A DNA stretch of 57,058 nt from Asanoa iriomotensis (GTDB taxonomy: Bacteria > Actinomycetota > Actinomycetes > Mycobacteriales > Micromonosporaceae): NCBI RefSeq assembly GCF_016862515.1, contig NZ_BONC01000052.1, forward strand, positions 1-57,058. The letters are read 5' to 3'. Made by a program: the position numbers and the translations under genes. Each line of letters opens with the position of its first letter. The stretch's first letter is position 1. The notes below the pieces were generated by a model. The model worked only from the letters and a program-made list of their open reading frames with translations. It was not told where the DNA came from and ran no database searches. Below, in pieces: positions 18,009 to 27,284 of this stretch.

Positions 18009-18311
18009 ATGGTCAGCGGGTCTGTCGTGATAGCCGTCCGGGTCAAGCCCGGCGCTTCGCGCGCCCGGGTGGGTGGCCGGCACGAGGGCCCGCACGGTCC
18101 GGCGCTGGTCGTCGCGGTCACCGCGCCGGCCGTCGACGGCCGAGCGACCGAGGCCGCCCGGGTCGCGGTGGCCGGCGCGCTGGGCGTGCGGCGCGCGGCC
18201 GTGGCGCTGAAGGCCGGCGCGGCCAGCCGCGACAAGCTCTTCACGGTCGCGGTGCCCGACAGCGGCGCGGCGCTCGACCGGCTCGCCCTGCTGCGCGACA
18301 CGGGGACGTGA
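18009..18311 (+). CDS. DUF167 (UPF0235, YggU-like) protein
   Basis: A 100-residue protein matching the YggU-like fold: VVIAVRVKPGASRARVGG at the start, LVVAVTAPAVDGRATEAA in the middle, and a SRDKLFTV segment near the C-terminus. The family function is unknown; members are small alpha/beta proteins. It starts at ATG 18009, only 13 bp after the terminator stem, and CACAAT five bases upstream of its start region may be a -10. Its TGA overlaps the GTG of the antiporter, so the two are probably coupled. Confidence 0.8.
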   Translation: MVSGSVVIAVRVKPGASRARVGGRHEGPHGPALVVAVTAPAVDGRATEAARVAVAGALGVRRAAVALKAGAASRDKLFTVAVPDSGAALDRLALLRDTGT

Positions 18312-19807
18312 CCGCGGACCTCAACCTCGCCCTGCTGCTGGGGGCGGGGGTGCTGCTCGTGGCGGTCGCCGCGGTGCGGCTGTCGACCCGACTGGGTCTG
18401 CCCAGCCTCCTGGTCTACCTGGCGCTCGGCCTGCTGCTCGGCGAGGCGGGCTTGGGCGTCCAGTTCGAGAACGTGTCGCTGACGCGCACCCTCGGCTTCA
18501 TCGCCCTGATCGTGATCATCGCCGAGGGCGGCCTGACGGCGCGCTGGTCGACGCTGCGGCCGGTGCTCGGCGTCTCGCTCACGCTGGCCACGGTCGGCGT
18601 GGCGGTGAGCATCGTCGTGGTCGGCGTCGCCGTACACGCGTTCCTCGATCTGGGTTGGCAGCTTTCCATGCTGTACGGCGCGGTCGTGGCGTCGACCGAC
18701 GCGGCCGCCGTCTTCGCGACCCTGCGCAAGCTGCGCCTGCCGGCGCGCCTGGTGGCCGCGGTCGAGGCCGAGTCCGGCATGAACGACGCGCCGGTGGTCA
18801 TCGTCGTGGTGCTGCTCTCGACCGTCGGGCCGTTCCCGCACCCGTGGTGGTACGAGGTCCTGCTGGTCATCTACGAACTCGTGGTCGGCGGGGCGATCGG
18901 TCTCGGGGTCGGTTTCGTCGGCCGCTGGGTGCTGCGGCGGGCCGCCCTGCCCTCGTCGGGGCTGTATCCCATCGCGGTCGTCGGCCTGACCGTCCTGGCC
19001 TACGCGGCCGGCGCGGTCGCGCACGCGTCCGGCTTCCTGGCCGTCTACACCGCCGGCGTCGTGCTCGGCAACTCCCGGCTGCCGCACCGGCCGGCGATCC
19101 TCGGCTTCGCCGACGGCCTGGCCTGGGTCGCCCAGATCGGCCTGTTCGTGCTGCTCGGGCTGCTCGCCTCGCCCGACCGGCTGGCCGACGTGGTGGTGCC
19201 GGCCCTGGTGGTCGGCGTCGCACTCGTCTTCTTCGCCCGGCCGCTGTCCGTGCTGATCTCGGCCACCCCGTTCGCGGTGCCCTTACGGGCCCAGGCGTTC
19301 CTGGCCTGGGCGGGGTTGCGGGGCGCGGTGCCGGTCGTGCTCGCCACCATCCCGCTGTCGGCCGGTCTGCCCGGGGCGGAACGCCTCTTCGACGTGGTCT
19401 TCGTGCTGGTGCTGATCTTCACGCTGATCCAGGCGACCACGATCGCGCCGGTCGCCCGGGCGTTGCGGCTGATCTCGCCGGGTGAGGCACAGGAGCTGCA
19501 GGTGGAGACCGCGCCGCTTGAGCGGATGGGCGCCGACCTGCTGCAGCTCGAGGTGCCGCCGGGTTCGAAGCTGTCCGGCGTGCACCTCGACGAGCTCCGG
19601 CTGCCGGTGGGCGCGTCGGTGACCCTGGTGCTCCGCGACGGCCGCGGCTTCGTGCCGGGCCCCGACACCCGCCTCAAGGTCGGCGACAGCCTGTTGATCG
19701 TGGCCACCGCGGCGGTGCGGGACGCCGCCGAGCGCCGCCTCCGGGCCGTGAGCCGGCGGGGACGTTTGGCCCGCTGGTTTGCCGAGTACGGGGAGGAAAG
19801 GGGCTAA
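18308..19807 (+). CDS. Potassium/proton antiporter with RCK-C domain (CPA1/NhaP2-like)
   Basis: Cation/proton antiporter of 499 residues. It has about 12-13 membrane segments over residues 5-390, with conserved patches LGLLLGEAGLG, IAEGGLTARW, VASTDAAAVFATLR, AVEAESGMNDAPVV (the acidic transport site) and LRGAVPVVLAT. A cytoplasmic TrkA-C/RCK-C domain follows at about 405-480 (LEVPPGSKLSGVHLDEL...), the arrangement of NhaP2/CvrA-type K+/H+ antiporters, where RCK-C senses a ligand. GTG start overlaps the upstream stop. The substrate (K+ rather than Na+) is inferred from the RCK-C domain. Confidence 0.9.
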   Translation: MTADLNLALLLGAGVLLVAVAAVRLSTRLGLPSLLVYLALGLLLGEAGLGVQFENVSLTRTLGFIALIVIIAEGGLTARWSTLRPVLGVSLTLATVGVAVSIVVVGVAVHAFLDLGWQLSMLYGAVVASTDAAAVFATLRKLRLPARLVAAVEAESGMNDAPVVIVVVLLSTVGPFPHPWWYEVLLVIYELVVGGAIGLGVGFVGRWVLRRAALPSSGLYPIAVVGLTVLAYAAGAVAHASGFLAVYTAGVVLGNSRLPHRPAILGFADGLAWVAQIGLFVLLGLLASPDRLADVVVPALVVGVALVFFARPLSVLISATPFAVPLRAQAFLAWAGLRGAVPVVLATIPLSAGLPGAERLFDVVFVLVLIFTLIQATTIAPVARALRLISPGEAQELQVETAPLERMGADLLQLEVPPGSKLSGVHLDELRLPVGASVTLVLRDGRGFVPGPDTRLKVGDSLLIVATAAVRDAAERRLRAVSRRGRLARWFAEYGEERG

Positions 19808-19890
19808 CCATCGGTTAGGGTTCCTTTTGCCCTGATTGCCACCGATTCATGGTCAATCACGGGCGGAACTGGCGGAATCGGTGCGGCATG

Positions 19891-19919
19891 TTGTCGGACG
19901 TCTTCACGTTCCGTATTCT
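19891..19919 (+). promoter_or_regulatory. Promoter of the DksA-like gene
   Basis: TTGTCG (19891-19896) and TATTCT (19914-19919) are separated by exactly 17 bp, in a locally AT-richer gap. The predicted start near 19926 gives a leader of about 55 bases before ATG 19981. Confidence 0.65.
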
Positions 19920-19980
19920 TGCCAACCTCCGGAGTGCGCGGCGGCCCGCCGCGCGCCCGTTTTGCACGTGGGGGAACGTG

Positions 19981-21405
19981 ATGGCCGACCGCGCGAGCAT
20001 CGCCCGGAATGCACCGGCCACGGCCGGCGCGCCGGGCACGCGCGCCGTCGTGCAGGACCCCGACCGCCCACGCCGCCGCAACGCGTCGGGCCGCGCCCGG
20101 ACCACGGCCGGCGCCGCGCGCACGAACGCGGCGGCGCCCAAGCGATCGACCGACGGAAACGCGCCCACGCGGGCTCGCGGCACCGGCGACAAGCCGGACC
20201 GGTCCGCGCGGAACGCGTCGGCGGCGCAGACCAAGGCGGTCGCGACGGCGCGGATCGAGCCGGCCTCCGGGTCCGGCGACCGGCCCCGGTCGGGGCGCAA
20301 GACGGTGGTGGCGGCACAGGCCGGGTCGGGGCGCAAGGCGGCGCCGGCGGCCAAGGCTGGTGCGGCCAGGAAGAGCAGCCCCGCCAAGGCGACCAAGAAA
20401 GCGGCGCCAGCGGCGCCCGCCGAGGCGACGCCGAACGGCCGGAAGGCCGTCGCGAAGAAGGCGGCCAAGGCGACCGCTGCCGAGGCCCCGCCCGCGAAGG
20501 CCGCGCCGGCCAAGAAGGCTGCCGCGAAGAGCACGGCGAAGGCCGCGCCCGCGAAGAAGACGGCTGCCAAGCGGGCCGCGAAGGCCGCACCGGCGAAGAG
20601 CACCACCGCCAAGAAGGCGCCGGCCAGGAAGGCCGCGCCGGCGAAGGCCGCCAAGAAGGCGGCGCCGGCCAAGAAGACGGCCGCGGCACCCGTGACGGGG
20701 GTCCCCGCGGATGCACAGGAGAAGGCCACGCCGGCGCGCAAGGCGCCGGCGAAGAAGGCGGCCCGCACGGCGGCGGCCTCGGACCGCACGGCCGCCCCCC
20801 GCGGCTCGAAGGCGGGGAACCGCACCCGCGCCACCAGGTCGGAGGTGGGCGCGACACGCGCGCCGGCCGGAGCCGACACCTCGATCCAGACCGGGTCTGC
20901 CGACCCGGTCGCGCCGCGGAGGAAGCGTTCGTCCTCCACGGCGGCAGCACAAACCGCCGCGGGGGCCGCGGCTGAGGGAGAAGCCATGGTGAAGCCAGCC
21001 GACACGAAGACCGCCGCGAGCCGCAAGGCGCCCAGGGGCACCCGCTCCGCGGCGGAGACGGAGAAGATCCGCGCGGCGCTCTCGGCCCGACGGGAAGAGC
21101 TGACGGTCGAGCACAGCCAGACGCTGACCGAGATCACCGTTCTGCAGCGCGACCGCTTCACCGACTCGGCGGGCGACGACCAGGCCGACACCGGCACCAA
21201 GACCTTCGAGCGCGAGCAGGAGATCTCCCTCGCCAACAGCATCCTGGACCGGATCAGCCAGGTGGAGCGAGCGCTGGAACGGCTCGACGAAGGCAACTAC
21301 GGCTGGTGCGAGCGGTGTGGCAACCCGATCCCGGTCGAGCGGCTGGCCGCGTTCCCCTCCGCGACCCTCTGCGTCACCTGCAAGCAGCTGGAGGAGCGCC
21401 GGTAA
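19981..21405 (+). CDS. DksA/TraR zinc-finger protein with histone H1-like tail
   Basis: A 474-residue protein. The first ~330 residues are Ala/Lys/Pro-rich with many AAKKAAPAKK-type repeats, like histone H1 C-terminal tails. The last ~140 form a DksA/TraR module: a coiled-coil segment (about 360-440) and a four-Cys finger with spacing C-x2-C-x17-C-x2-C (CERC...CVTC). DksA-type proteins bind RNA polymerase through the secondary channel; the basic tail likely binds DNA. ATG 19981 is chosen for the GGGGGAA site before it. A second in-frame ATG at 20986, preceded by GAGGGAGAA, could give a short finger-only form. Similar tails occur in other actinobacterial relatives next to lspA. Confidence 0.88.
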   Translation: MADRASIARNAPATAGAPGTRAVVQDPDRPRRRNASGRARTTAGAARTNAAAPKRSTDGNAPTRARGTGDKPDRSARNASAAQTKAVATARIEPASGSGDRPRSGRKTVVAAQAGSGRKAAPAAKAGAARKSSPAKATKKAAPAAPAEATPNGRKAVAKKAAKATAAEAPPAKAAPAKKAAAKSTAKAAPAKKTAAKRAAKAAPAKSTTAKKAPARKAAPAKAAKKAAPAKKTAAAPVTGVPADAQEKATPARKAPAKKAARTAAASDRTAAPRGSKAGNRTRATRSEVGATRAPAGADTSIQTGSADPVAPRRKRSSSTAAAQTAAGAAAEGEAMVKPADTKTAASRKAPRGTRSAAETEKIRAALSARREELTVEHSQTLTEITVLQRDRFTDSAGDDQADTGTKTFEREQEISLANSILDRISQVERALERLDEGNYGWCERCGNPIPVERLAAFPSATLCVTCKQLEERR

Positions 21406-21427
21406 GGAAGGCGCCCACGCTTTCGCG

Positions 21428-21433
21428 TAGAGT
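21428..21433 (+). promoter_or_regulatory. Putative -10 upstream of lspA
   Basis: TAGAGT at 21428-21433, 23 bp after the previous stop, would start a leader of about 110 bases to the lspA ATG. There is no strong -35. No gene is seen in the leader. Confidence 0.4.
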
Positions 21434-21550
21434 TGCCCGGCCGGGCCGTGTCACCCGCGGCCCGACCGGGCTTCCCGTTATTCGGGCATCCGGGCGCAAT
21501 CCAGCCGACGAGGAAGCAGGCCCGAGCTGAACGCCGCCGACGAGGGACAG

Positions 21551-22180
21551 ATGACCGCGACCACGCCCGCGGACGAGAAACCGGCACCGCCCAAGCGCGC
21601 CCGGTCGGTGGCCGTCTGGGCCCTGGTCGCCGTGGCGGCCTTCATCATCCTGCTCGACCAGCTCACCAAGCACTTCGCGACCGAGGAGCTCACCGGCCGA
21701 GGGCCCGTGCGGATCCTCGGCGGCGCGATCTACCTCAGCCTGATCCGCAACAGCGGTGCCGCGTTCAGCATGGCCAGCGGCCACACCTGGGTGTTCCCGC
21801 TGATCACGATCGCCGTCATCGGCTGGATCACCTGGATGGCGTTCAAGCTGCGCTCGATGCCCTGGGCGATCGCGCTCGGGCTGGTCGCCGGCGGCGCACT
21901 GGGCAATTTCACGGACCGCCTGTTCCGGGCACCCGGCCCGTTCCAGGGCCACGTGGTCGACATGATCAGCCTGTTCGCGCCGTACGGCGAGAAGTTCGCG
22001 GTCTTCAACATCGCCGACAGCGCCCTGACCTGTGGCGTCGTGCTGGCCATCATCCTGGAGTTCAGCGGCCGGCAACGGGACGGCTCGCGGATACCCCTGC
22101 GCAGGCAGAAGGCCGAGGCGGTCAAGGCAAGGGACGGCGACGGCGACGACGCGGCAGGGTCGGGCGAGGGCGACAAGTGA
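21551..22180 (+). CDS. lspA: Lipoprotein signal peptidase LspA
   Basis: Membrane aspartyl peptidase that removes signal peptides from diacylglyceryl-prolipoproteins. It has 209 residues, slightly long because of hydrophilic ends. Four membrane helices are visible. The family boxes are [28 protein letters not shown] with catalytic Asp122, and FNIADSAL with catalytic Asp156. GAGGGA lies just before the ATG. The Lys/Asp/Gly-rich C-terminal tail ends in a TGA that overlaps the rluD GTG. Confidence 0.96.
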   Translation: MTATTPADEKPAPPKRARSVAVWALVAVAAFIILLDQLTKHFATEELTGRGPVRILGGAIYLSLIRNSGAAFSMASGHTWVFPLITIAVIGWITWMAFKLRSMPWAIALGLVAGGALGNFTDRLFRAPGPFQGHVVDMISLFAPYGEKFAVFNIADSALTCGVVLAIILEFSGRQRDGSRIPLRRQKAEAVKARDGDGDDAAGSGEGDK

Positions 22181-23100
22181 CCTCGCGCGCGCTGCCCGTG
22201 CCGGACGGGCTCGACGGCATGCGGCTCGACCAGGCGATCTCGCGGCTCTTCGGGTTGTCCCGCACGGCCGCCGCGGCCATCGTCGAGGCCGGTGACGCGG
22301 TCGTCGACGGCACGCCGCGGCCGAAGTCCGACAAGGTGGCCGCGGGCGCGTGGCTCGAGGTCACGCTGCCGGAGCCGCAGTCCGAGACGGTCGCGGTGGT
22401 GCCGCAGGCGGTGCCGGGGCTGCACGTGGTCTACGCGGACGACGACATCGTGGTCGTCGACAAGCCGGTCGGCGTCGCCGCCCACCCCAGCCCCGGCTGG
22501 ACCGGCCCGACCGTGGTCGGGGGGCTGGCCGCGATCGGGCACCGGATCTCCACCAGCGGCGCCGCCGAGCGGCAGGGCGTCGTGCACCGGCTCGACGTGG
22601 GCACCAGCGGGCTGATGGTGGTGGCCAAGAGCGAGCGCGCGTACACCGACCTGAAGCGGGCCTTCAAGGTGCGCGAGGTCGACAAGCGCTACAGCGCCGT
22701 GGTGCAGGGGCACCTCGACCCGCTGCGCGGGACCGTCGACGCGCCCATCGACCGGCACCCGCACCACGACTACCGGTGGGCCGTGGTCTCCGGCGGCAAG
22801 CCCAGCGTCACCCACTACGACACGATCGAGGCGTTTCCGGCCGCCAGCCTGGTCGACGTGCGGCTCGAGACCGGGCGTACACACCAGATCCGGGTGCACT
22901 TCTCCGCGCTGCGCCATCCGTGCGTCGGCGACCTGACCTACGGCGCGGACCCGACGCTGTCGGCCCGGCTCGGCCTGACCCGGCAGTGGCTGCACGCCCG
23001 GGCGCTCGCGTTCGTCCATCCCGGCACGGGCGACGAGGTGCTCTTCGAGAGCAGCTACCCTGACGACCTGCGGCACGCGCTGGACATCCTGCGGGACTGA
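22177..23100 (+). CDS. rluD: RluA-family pseudouridine synthase (RluD-like)
   Basis: Converts uridines to pseudouridine in 23S rRNA. It has 307 residues. An N-terminal S4 RNA-binding domain ([21 protein letters not shown], about 10-75) is followed by the catalytic domain with [16 protein letters not shown] (catalytic Asp140), [10 protein letters not shown] and [16 protein letters not shown] start overlaps the lspA stop; lspA-rluD adjacency is widespread in bacteria. Assignment to RluD rather than RluA/RluC rests on the S4 domain and context. Confidence 0.92.
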   Translation: MTSRALPVPDGLDGMRLDQAISRLFGLSRTAAAAIVEAGDAVVDGTPRPKSDKVAAGAWLEVTLPEPQSETVAVVPQAVPGLHVVYADDDIVVVDKPVGVAAHPSPGWTGPTVVGGLAAIGHRISTSGAAERQGVVHRLDVGTSGLMVVAKSERAYTDLKRAFKVREVDKRYSAVVQGHLDPLRGTVDAPIDRHPHHDYRWAVVSGGKPSVTHYDTIEAFPAASLVDVRLETGRTHQIRVHFSALRHPCVGDLTYGADPTLSARLGLTRQWLHARALAFVHPGTGDEVLFESSYPDDLRHALDILRD

Positions 23101-23123
23101 CCGGACTCGACTGGGGAGGGATC

Positions 23124-24068
23124 GTGCGCTTCGACGACCTGCTCCGCCGGATCGACGACGCGGTCATCCCGCCGCTGGGTCGCCTGCTCGACCGGCTCCG
23201 CCGGCCCACCGGCCACACCGGCCTGCTGACCGTGGTCTCGCTGGTCTCGGTCACCGCAGTGCTGGCGACCGCCGTCTGGGTGGCGGAACGGCCGGGGTCG
23301 GGCGATCCGCCCGCCGGCGAGGTGGTCCGGGTCGGCGTGCCGGAAGGCGCCTCGGTGCCGAGCTACCTCGCCGAGTCCCGGCGCGAGTTGGACGCGCTCT
23401 CCGCCGAGGCGTCCGGCAAGGGTCCGCCGTACGCGCTGGTCATGTTCGCGGCCTATCTCGCGCCCGACCGGCTGCCGACCGTGCTCGACGGCGCGCCGGT
23501 GTCCGAAGTGTTCATCCGCGCGCCGCTGCCCGGCATGCAGACCCAGATCGCCCGGATGCCGGTGCGGCGGGTGCCCGAGGACGTGGTCGCCGGGATGCTC
23601 CGGTTCGCCGACCGCAAGGAACGCGAGGCGCGCGAATACCAGGAACGCGCGGCTGAGGTCGTCGGCACACCCGAGGAAGCGGACCTGCGTCCCGTGTACG
23701 AGACAGCCGCCCGAGTGGCGATCGCGGAGGCGACCGCATACCGTGCGAACTGCTCATGTGTCTACGCGGCGGTCCTGCGCGCGGCGGCGCCCGACCTGAA
23801 GCGCCTCGCCGCGCGACCGGGCGTGCGCGCCGTCGACCCCGCACCCGAGGTCCGCACGCTGGACCGGGCGGTGTTCCTGCCGCCGCTGCCGGGCCCCGAC
23901 CCCGAGCCCACCTCGGTCGTCGAGCCGACACCGACACCGCCGGCACCCACGCCGACGGCCGAGCCGACGCCGACCGGGGAGGAGGCGGCGCCGACCACGG
24001 CACCGCCGACAGCGGCGCCGACGGGCCCGGCGGGCGGCGATTTGACCGGTTCACCGGAGCCGGGGTAA
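23124..24068 (+). CDS. Single-pass membrane protein with Pro/Thr-rich tail, unknown function
   Basis: A 314-residue protein starting at GTG 23124 behind GGGGAGGG. One membrane helix at about 33-53 (LLTVVSLVSVTAVLATAVWV) is followed by a predicted extracellular region of about 190 residues, containing two Cys close together (NCSCVY near 212). The last ~75 residues are Pro/Thr/Glu repeats (PTPTPPAPTPT style) typical of wall-spanning linkers. Type II topology (N-in) is likely. No family is recognised. It is 24 bp after rluD and lies upstream of the ParA-like gene. Confidence 0.8.
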   Translation: MRFDDLLRRIDDAVIPPLGRLLDRLRRPTGHTGLLTVVSLVSVTAVLATAVWVAERPGSGDPPAGEVVRVGVPEGASVPSYLAESRRELDALSAEASGKGPPYALVMFAAYLAPDRLPTVLDGAPVSEVFIRAPLPGMQTQIARMPVRRVPEDVVAGMLRFADRKEREAREYQERAAEVVGTPEEADLRPVYETAARVAIAEATAYRANCSCVYAAVLRAAAPDLKRLAARPGVRAVDPAPEVRTLDRAVFLPPLPGPDPEPTSVVEPTPTPPAPTPTAEPTPTGEEAAPTTAPPTAAPTGPAGGDLTGSPEPG

Positions 24069-24225
24069 TCGTGGGGTGGCCCACATCCGCTGACCGGCCC
24101 GGCACGTTGGACCAGTCTGACGGTGCGCCATCTGCACAGTGGGGATATGCGTCCTGGAGTGGGCCGCATAGGGTTGCTTCGTAGCCGGATCTGTCGAGCG
24201 GGCGTACGCGTCGGGAGGGCAAGGC

Positions 24226-25617
24226 GTGGAGGGCACCGAAACCGGATGGGGTCGACCGGCTGAGCCGGCCCCGCGGTGGCGGGCGCTGCTCGACCGTGCG
24301 CTGCTGGGCGGCCGCACCGGCGAAAACCACGAGATCCGGGAGGCACGGGTGGCCGCGCCGCGCGCTCCGGTCGAGCGCCACGACCAGCCGGTCGCTCCGG
24401 TCAACGGATACCAGGGCCGGGCGGTGGCGCCCGTGTCCTATCCGCCCGAGCGGCGCTATCCGCCTGCGCAGGAGAGCTACGCGCAGCCCGAGAGCTACAC
24501 GCCGGCGCAGGAGAGCTATCCGTCGCCACCCCCACAGGACAGTTACGAGCCGGGGGCCTACCGGTCCGGGAGCTACTACGGCGGCGACACCGACTACGGC
24601 TACGGCGCGCAGGCCGGCTATGGCGAGGACCGCTACACCGGCGACCGGTTCGACGGCGGCGACTACGCCGAGCGCTACACGGGCGGGGGATACGAGAGCT
24701 ACGCCCGGGCCGAGCCGCGCCTGGCCGAGCCGCCGGTGGCCCCGCCGCCGGTGGCCGCGCCCGAGCCGGCCGGGCTCGAGTGGCGCGCGCCCGCGGCGTC
24801 CGGCAAGTCCGAGCTCGAGCGCGCGGCCAGTGTGCTGCGCCGCGAGTTCGGCGGCTCGCGGGTGCTGGCGTTCGCCAACCCCAAGGGCGGCGTGCACAAG
24901 ACCACCGCGACCGTGCTGGCCGCCGCGACCGTCGGCAGCATCCGCGGCCAGGGCGTGCTGGCCTGGGACGACAACGAGCTGCGCGGCACGCTGGGGCTGC
25001 GGGCCGGCAGCGCCCGGCACGCCCGCACGATCCGCCACCTGATCACCAACCTGGCCGAGGTCGAGGCACAGCACGGGTACGGCCTGACCGAGGCGCTCGA
25101 CGAGTTCCTCCGGCACGCGTCGGACGGTTCCTACGACGTGCTGGCCGGCGAGGAGAGCCCGCGGTTCGCCCAGCGGCTCGACCAGTACACGGTGCGCCGG
25201 GTGATGGAGCTGCTGCGGCGCACGCACGACGTCATCTGCGTCGACACCGGCAACAACGTGGAGAGCGCCAACTGGCAGACGGTCCTGCAGGCCGCCGACC
25301 AGCTCGTGATCACCACGGTGCCGCGGGAAGACGCCGCTTTCACCGCCGACTGGATGCTCGACCTGCTCTACGACGTCGGCATGGGCGAGTTGGCGACCAA
25401 CGCGGTGACGCTGTTGTCCTGCCCGACGCCGGGCAAGTCGCCGCTGCTCGACGACTTCGCGGCCCATTTCGCCACCCGCACCCGGGCGGTCGCGGTGGTG
25501 CCCTACGACCCGGCTCTGGAGGCCGGCTCGTCGATCGAATACCAGCAGCTCCAGCCCGAGACCCGCGACGCCTGGTTGAAGGCCGCGAGCATCATGTTGG
25601 AGCCCTTCGCCCGCTGA
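24226..25617 (+). CDS. ParA/MinD-like P-loop ATPase with Tyr-rich N-terminus
   Basis: A 463-residue protein. The first ~185 residues are low-complexity, rich in Tyr, Pro, Ser and Gly (repeats such as PAQESY). The SIMIBI ATPase domain follows. Its P loop is NPKGGVHKTT (K220 to T227): the signature lysines of the deviant Walker A are kept, but the Gly before the second Lys is His. DVICVDTGNNVES is the switch/Walker B region, and ITTVPREDAAF the next strand. Such proteins act in partitioning, polar positioning or secretion. It has no adjacent parB or ftsK-like partner. GTG start. The downstream neighbour has Clp_N repeats. Confidence 0.82.
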   Translation: MEGTETGWGRPAEPAPRWRALLDRALLGGRTGENHEIREARVAAPRAPVERHDQPVAPVNGYQGRAVAPVSYPPERRYPPAQESYAQPESYTPAQESYPSPPPQDSYEPGAYRSGSYYGGDTDYGYGAQAGYGEDRYTGDRFDGGDYAERYTGGGYESYARAEPRLAEPPVAPPPVAAPEPAGLEWRAPAASGKSELERAASVLRREFGGSRVLAFANPKGGVHKTTATVLAAATVGSIRGQGVLAWDDNELRGTLGLRAGSARHARTIRHLITNLAEVEAQHGYGLTEALDEFLRHASDGSYDVLAGEESPRFAQRLDQYTVRRVMELLRRTHDVICVDTGNNVESANWQTVLQAADQLVITTVPREDAAFTADWMLDLLYDVGMGELATNAVTLLSCPTPGKSPLLDDFAAHFATRTRAVAVVPYDPALEAGSSIEYQQLQPETRDAWLKAASIMLEPFAR

Positions 25618-25661
25618 CCGCGAGTGGCGATCACCGCCTACCGTGTGGTGCGGAGGCGGCG

Positions 25662-26832
25662 ATGGGCGATGCTCGATGGGTCGGTGTCGGCACCGGGGTG
25701 CACAACGCGCTGTTCCGCGCCTACGCGTCGGCGGTCCGCCGCGGCGTCGGCGTGGTCGGGACCATCGACGTGTTGGCGCAGGTCCGGGCGCCACCCCTGT
25801 TCATCCACCAGCAGCAGCGCGCGGGCTTGCGGGAGATCAGGCTGGGCGGGCACGCGCCGCTGCGCTACATCGCCGGTGAGAACGGCCCGGACCCCGCGCC
25901 GGACGCCGAGGTGGCGGCGACGCTGCGCGAGGTGGAGTGGCAGGTCCGCCGGCAGGCGGGGCCGCTCGCGATGGTCCGGGCAACCGACGTCGTGTCCTGG
26001 GCCGACCGTCCGAGATGGACGGCGGCGGTGCGGACCGGGGTCGGCGACACGCTGGCCGAGGCCCGCACCCGCGAGGTCGCGTTCGCCGGGACGGCCCATC
26101 TCTTCATCGCGATGCTGCGGCTGCGCGACTGCGCGGGCACGCGGTTCCTCGCCGCGAACGATGCCGCGCACGCGGCCGCCCTCGCGTCGGTAGGGCGGGA
26201 CAGCCACCTGGACGTGACGGCCGCGCCATACCCCGAGCCCGACGCGGACCTGCTGGCGGGCACCGGCGGCGGGCTCGGTGCCCGGTTCATGCGCGGTCTT
26301 GCCCGGATGGCCCGGGAAGAACCCTACTTGGCCGATGTGCGTAGCGACGCCAGAGCGCAGGCGGTCCGACTGGACCATCCGGTCGCCGGCGCGGGCCACG
26401 CGATGCTGGCGCTGCTCCGCGTGGACACCGCCGTCTCGGCGGCGCAGGTTCAGCTCATACCCCAACGCCGGGCGGCCAACGCCCGGGGCGGCGCTGTCGC
26501 GTGCGGCGGGCGTCACCCCCGACGCCCTGGTGGCCGCCATGTCGGTCGCGCCGCAGCCGCCGGAGCCGAGCGCCGAAACCCTGGCGGAGCAGGTCCGGCG
26601 CATGCGCCCCGGCGGCCCCTTCCTCGGCGACGAACTGCTCGCGGCGAAGGAGCGGTCCGAGGAGATCTCGCTGCACCGTCGCCACCGACCGACCGGCACG
26701 ACCCACTACCTGCTCGCCCTGCTCGAAGCACCGACCACGGCTCCACTGCTCGACGCCTGCGGCGTGGACAGCGCGGCCCTGCGCGCGTCGACGGAGGAAC
26801 TGCTCAGCCAAATGCCGACGGCTTGGCGATAG
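25662..26832 (+). pseudogene. Clp_N-domain protein gene with a frameshift
   Basis: GGAGG sits 5 bases before ATG 25662. The frame from that ATG gives about 270 residues resembling Clp N-terminal repeats (HNALFRAYASAVRRG with VVGTIDVLAQV; HLFIAMLRL; GHAMLALLRVDT). From about 26,460 the similarity moves to the +1 frame: ALSRAAGVTPDALVAAMSV, then RRHRPTGTTHYLLALLEAP with CGVDSAALRASTEELL, ending at the TAG at 26832. The original frame stays open to 26843 but loses all resemblance. This suggests a one-base insertion (or two-base deletion) near 26455-26490, a sequencing error in a GC run, or recoding. Clp_N domains bind substrates for Clp proteases, but no ATPase domain is present. Confidence 0.6.
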
Positions 26833-26868
26833 CGCCGCGCTGAGCGGGCGTTGTCGTTCTGGCCTGTT

Positions 26869-26888
26869 CGCGGGTCGGCTGACCCGCG
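26869..26888 (+). terminator. Hairpin after the Clp_N gene
   Basis: CGCGGGTC (26869-26876) pairs perfectly with GACCCGCG (26881-26888) around a 4-base loop, 37 bp past the stop. No T run follows. Confidence 0.55.
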
Positions 26889-26935
26889 GCCGCCGCCCGG
26901 CAGGATGGCCTGGTGATGGGGCGCGGCCACGCCCA

Positions 26936-26964
26936 GGGCGGTAGGGCCGGGCGGTAGGGCCGGG
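26936..26964. repeat. 13-bp tandem repeat
   Basis: GGGCGGTAGGGCC occurs twice end to end (26936-26948 and 26949-26961), followed by a partial GGG. It is in the 780-bp non-coding gap before dnaE. Confidence 0.75.
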
Positions 26965-27108
26965 CTTCCTGGTGACGGCTGCCGCGAGCAGCCGTCCCCG
27001 AGCAGCCGCGAGCAACTGTGCGCGTCGGCGTCGGAGATCCTCGACGAGGTAGTGACCGCCGCGACCTGCACCTTCCCAGCGTCGGCGGGCGCGCCCCGCG
27101 AGCAGATT

Positions 27109-27120
27109 CATCCTAGGATG
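27109..27120. repeat. Perfect 12-bp palindrome
   Basis: CATCCTAGGATG is a perfect palindrome in the intergenic gap, 8 bp before the dispersed repeat block. It could be a protein-binding site, but nothing else supports that. Confidence 0.5.
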
Positions 27121-27127
27121 CCTGTGT

Positions 27128-27284
27128 GGTGGATCTGGGAATTAGAGATCAAATCCTCACATCTAATGCGCCGGTTGATCGCCGGTTGACGTCGACCCAC
27201 TGCCGACCCCGCCATCCAGGACACCCCGTGCGCCGGACGTCGGTAAATGATTGCTGCTATAGCCGCAAGGGACTACCAAGATCT
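27128..27284 (+). repeat. Dispersed repeat block A (copy 1)
   Basis: This ~157-bp AT-richer non-coding block aligns along its whole length with the reverse complement of 44891-45050. Shared stretches in order are GGTGGATC, AGAGATCAAATC, CCGGTT..CGTCGA, CCGACCCCG, CACCCC and GCAAGG..TACC.AGAT. By eye about two thirds of positions agree with few gaps. No ORF fits it. A GC-rich partner repeat lies 165 bp downstream, in the same relative order as at 44-45 kb. Confidence 0.7.

Noticed and set aside
17957-18307. Upstream extension of the antiporter frame
   Set aside because: The extra residues are Arg/Gly noise overlapping DUF167 in another frame, and GTG 18308 with its 4-base overlap precedes the first membrane helix.
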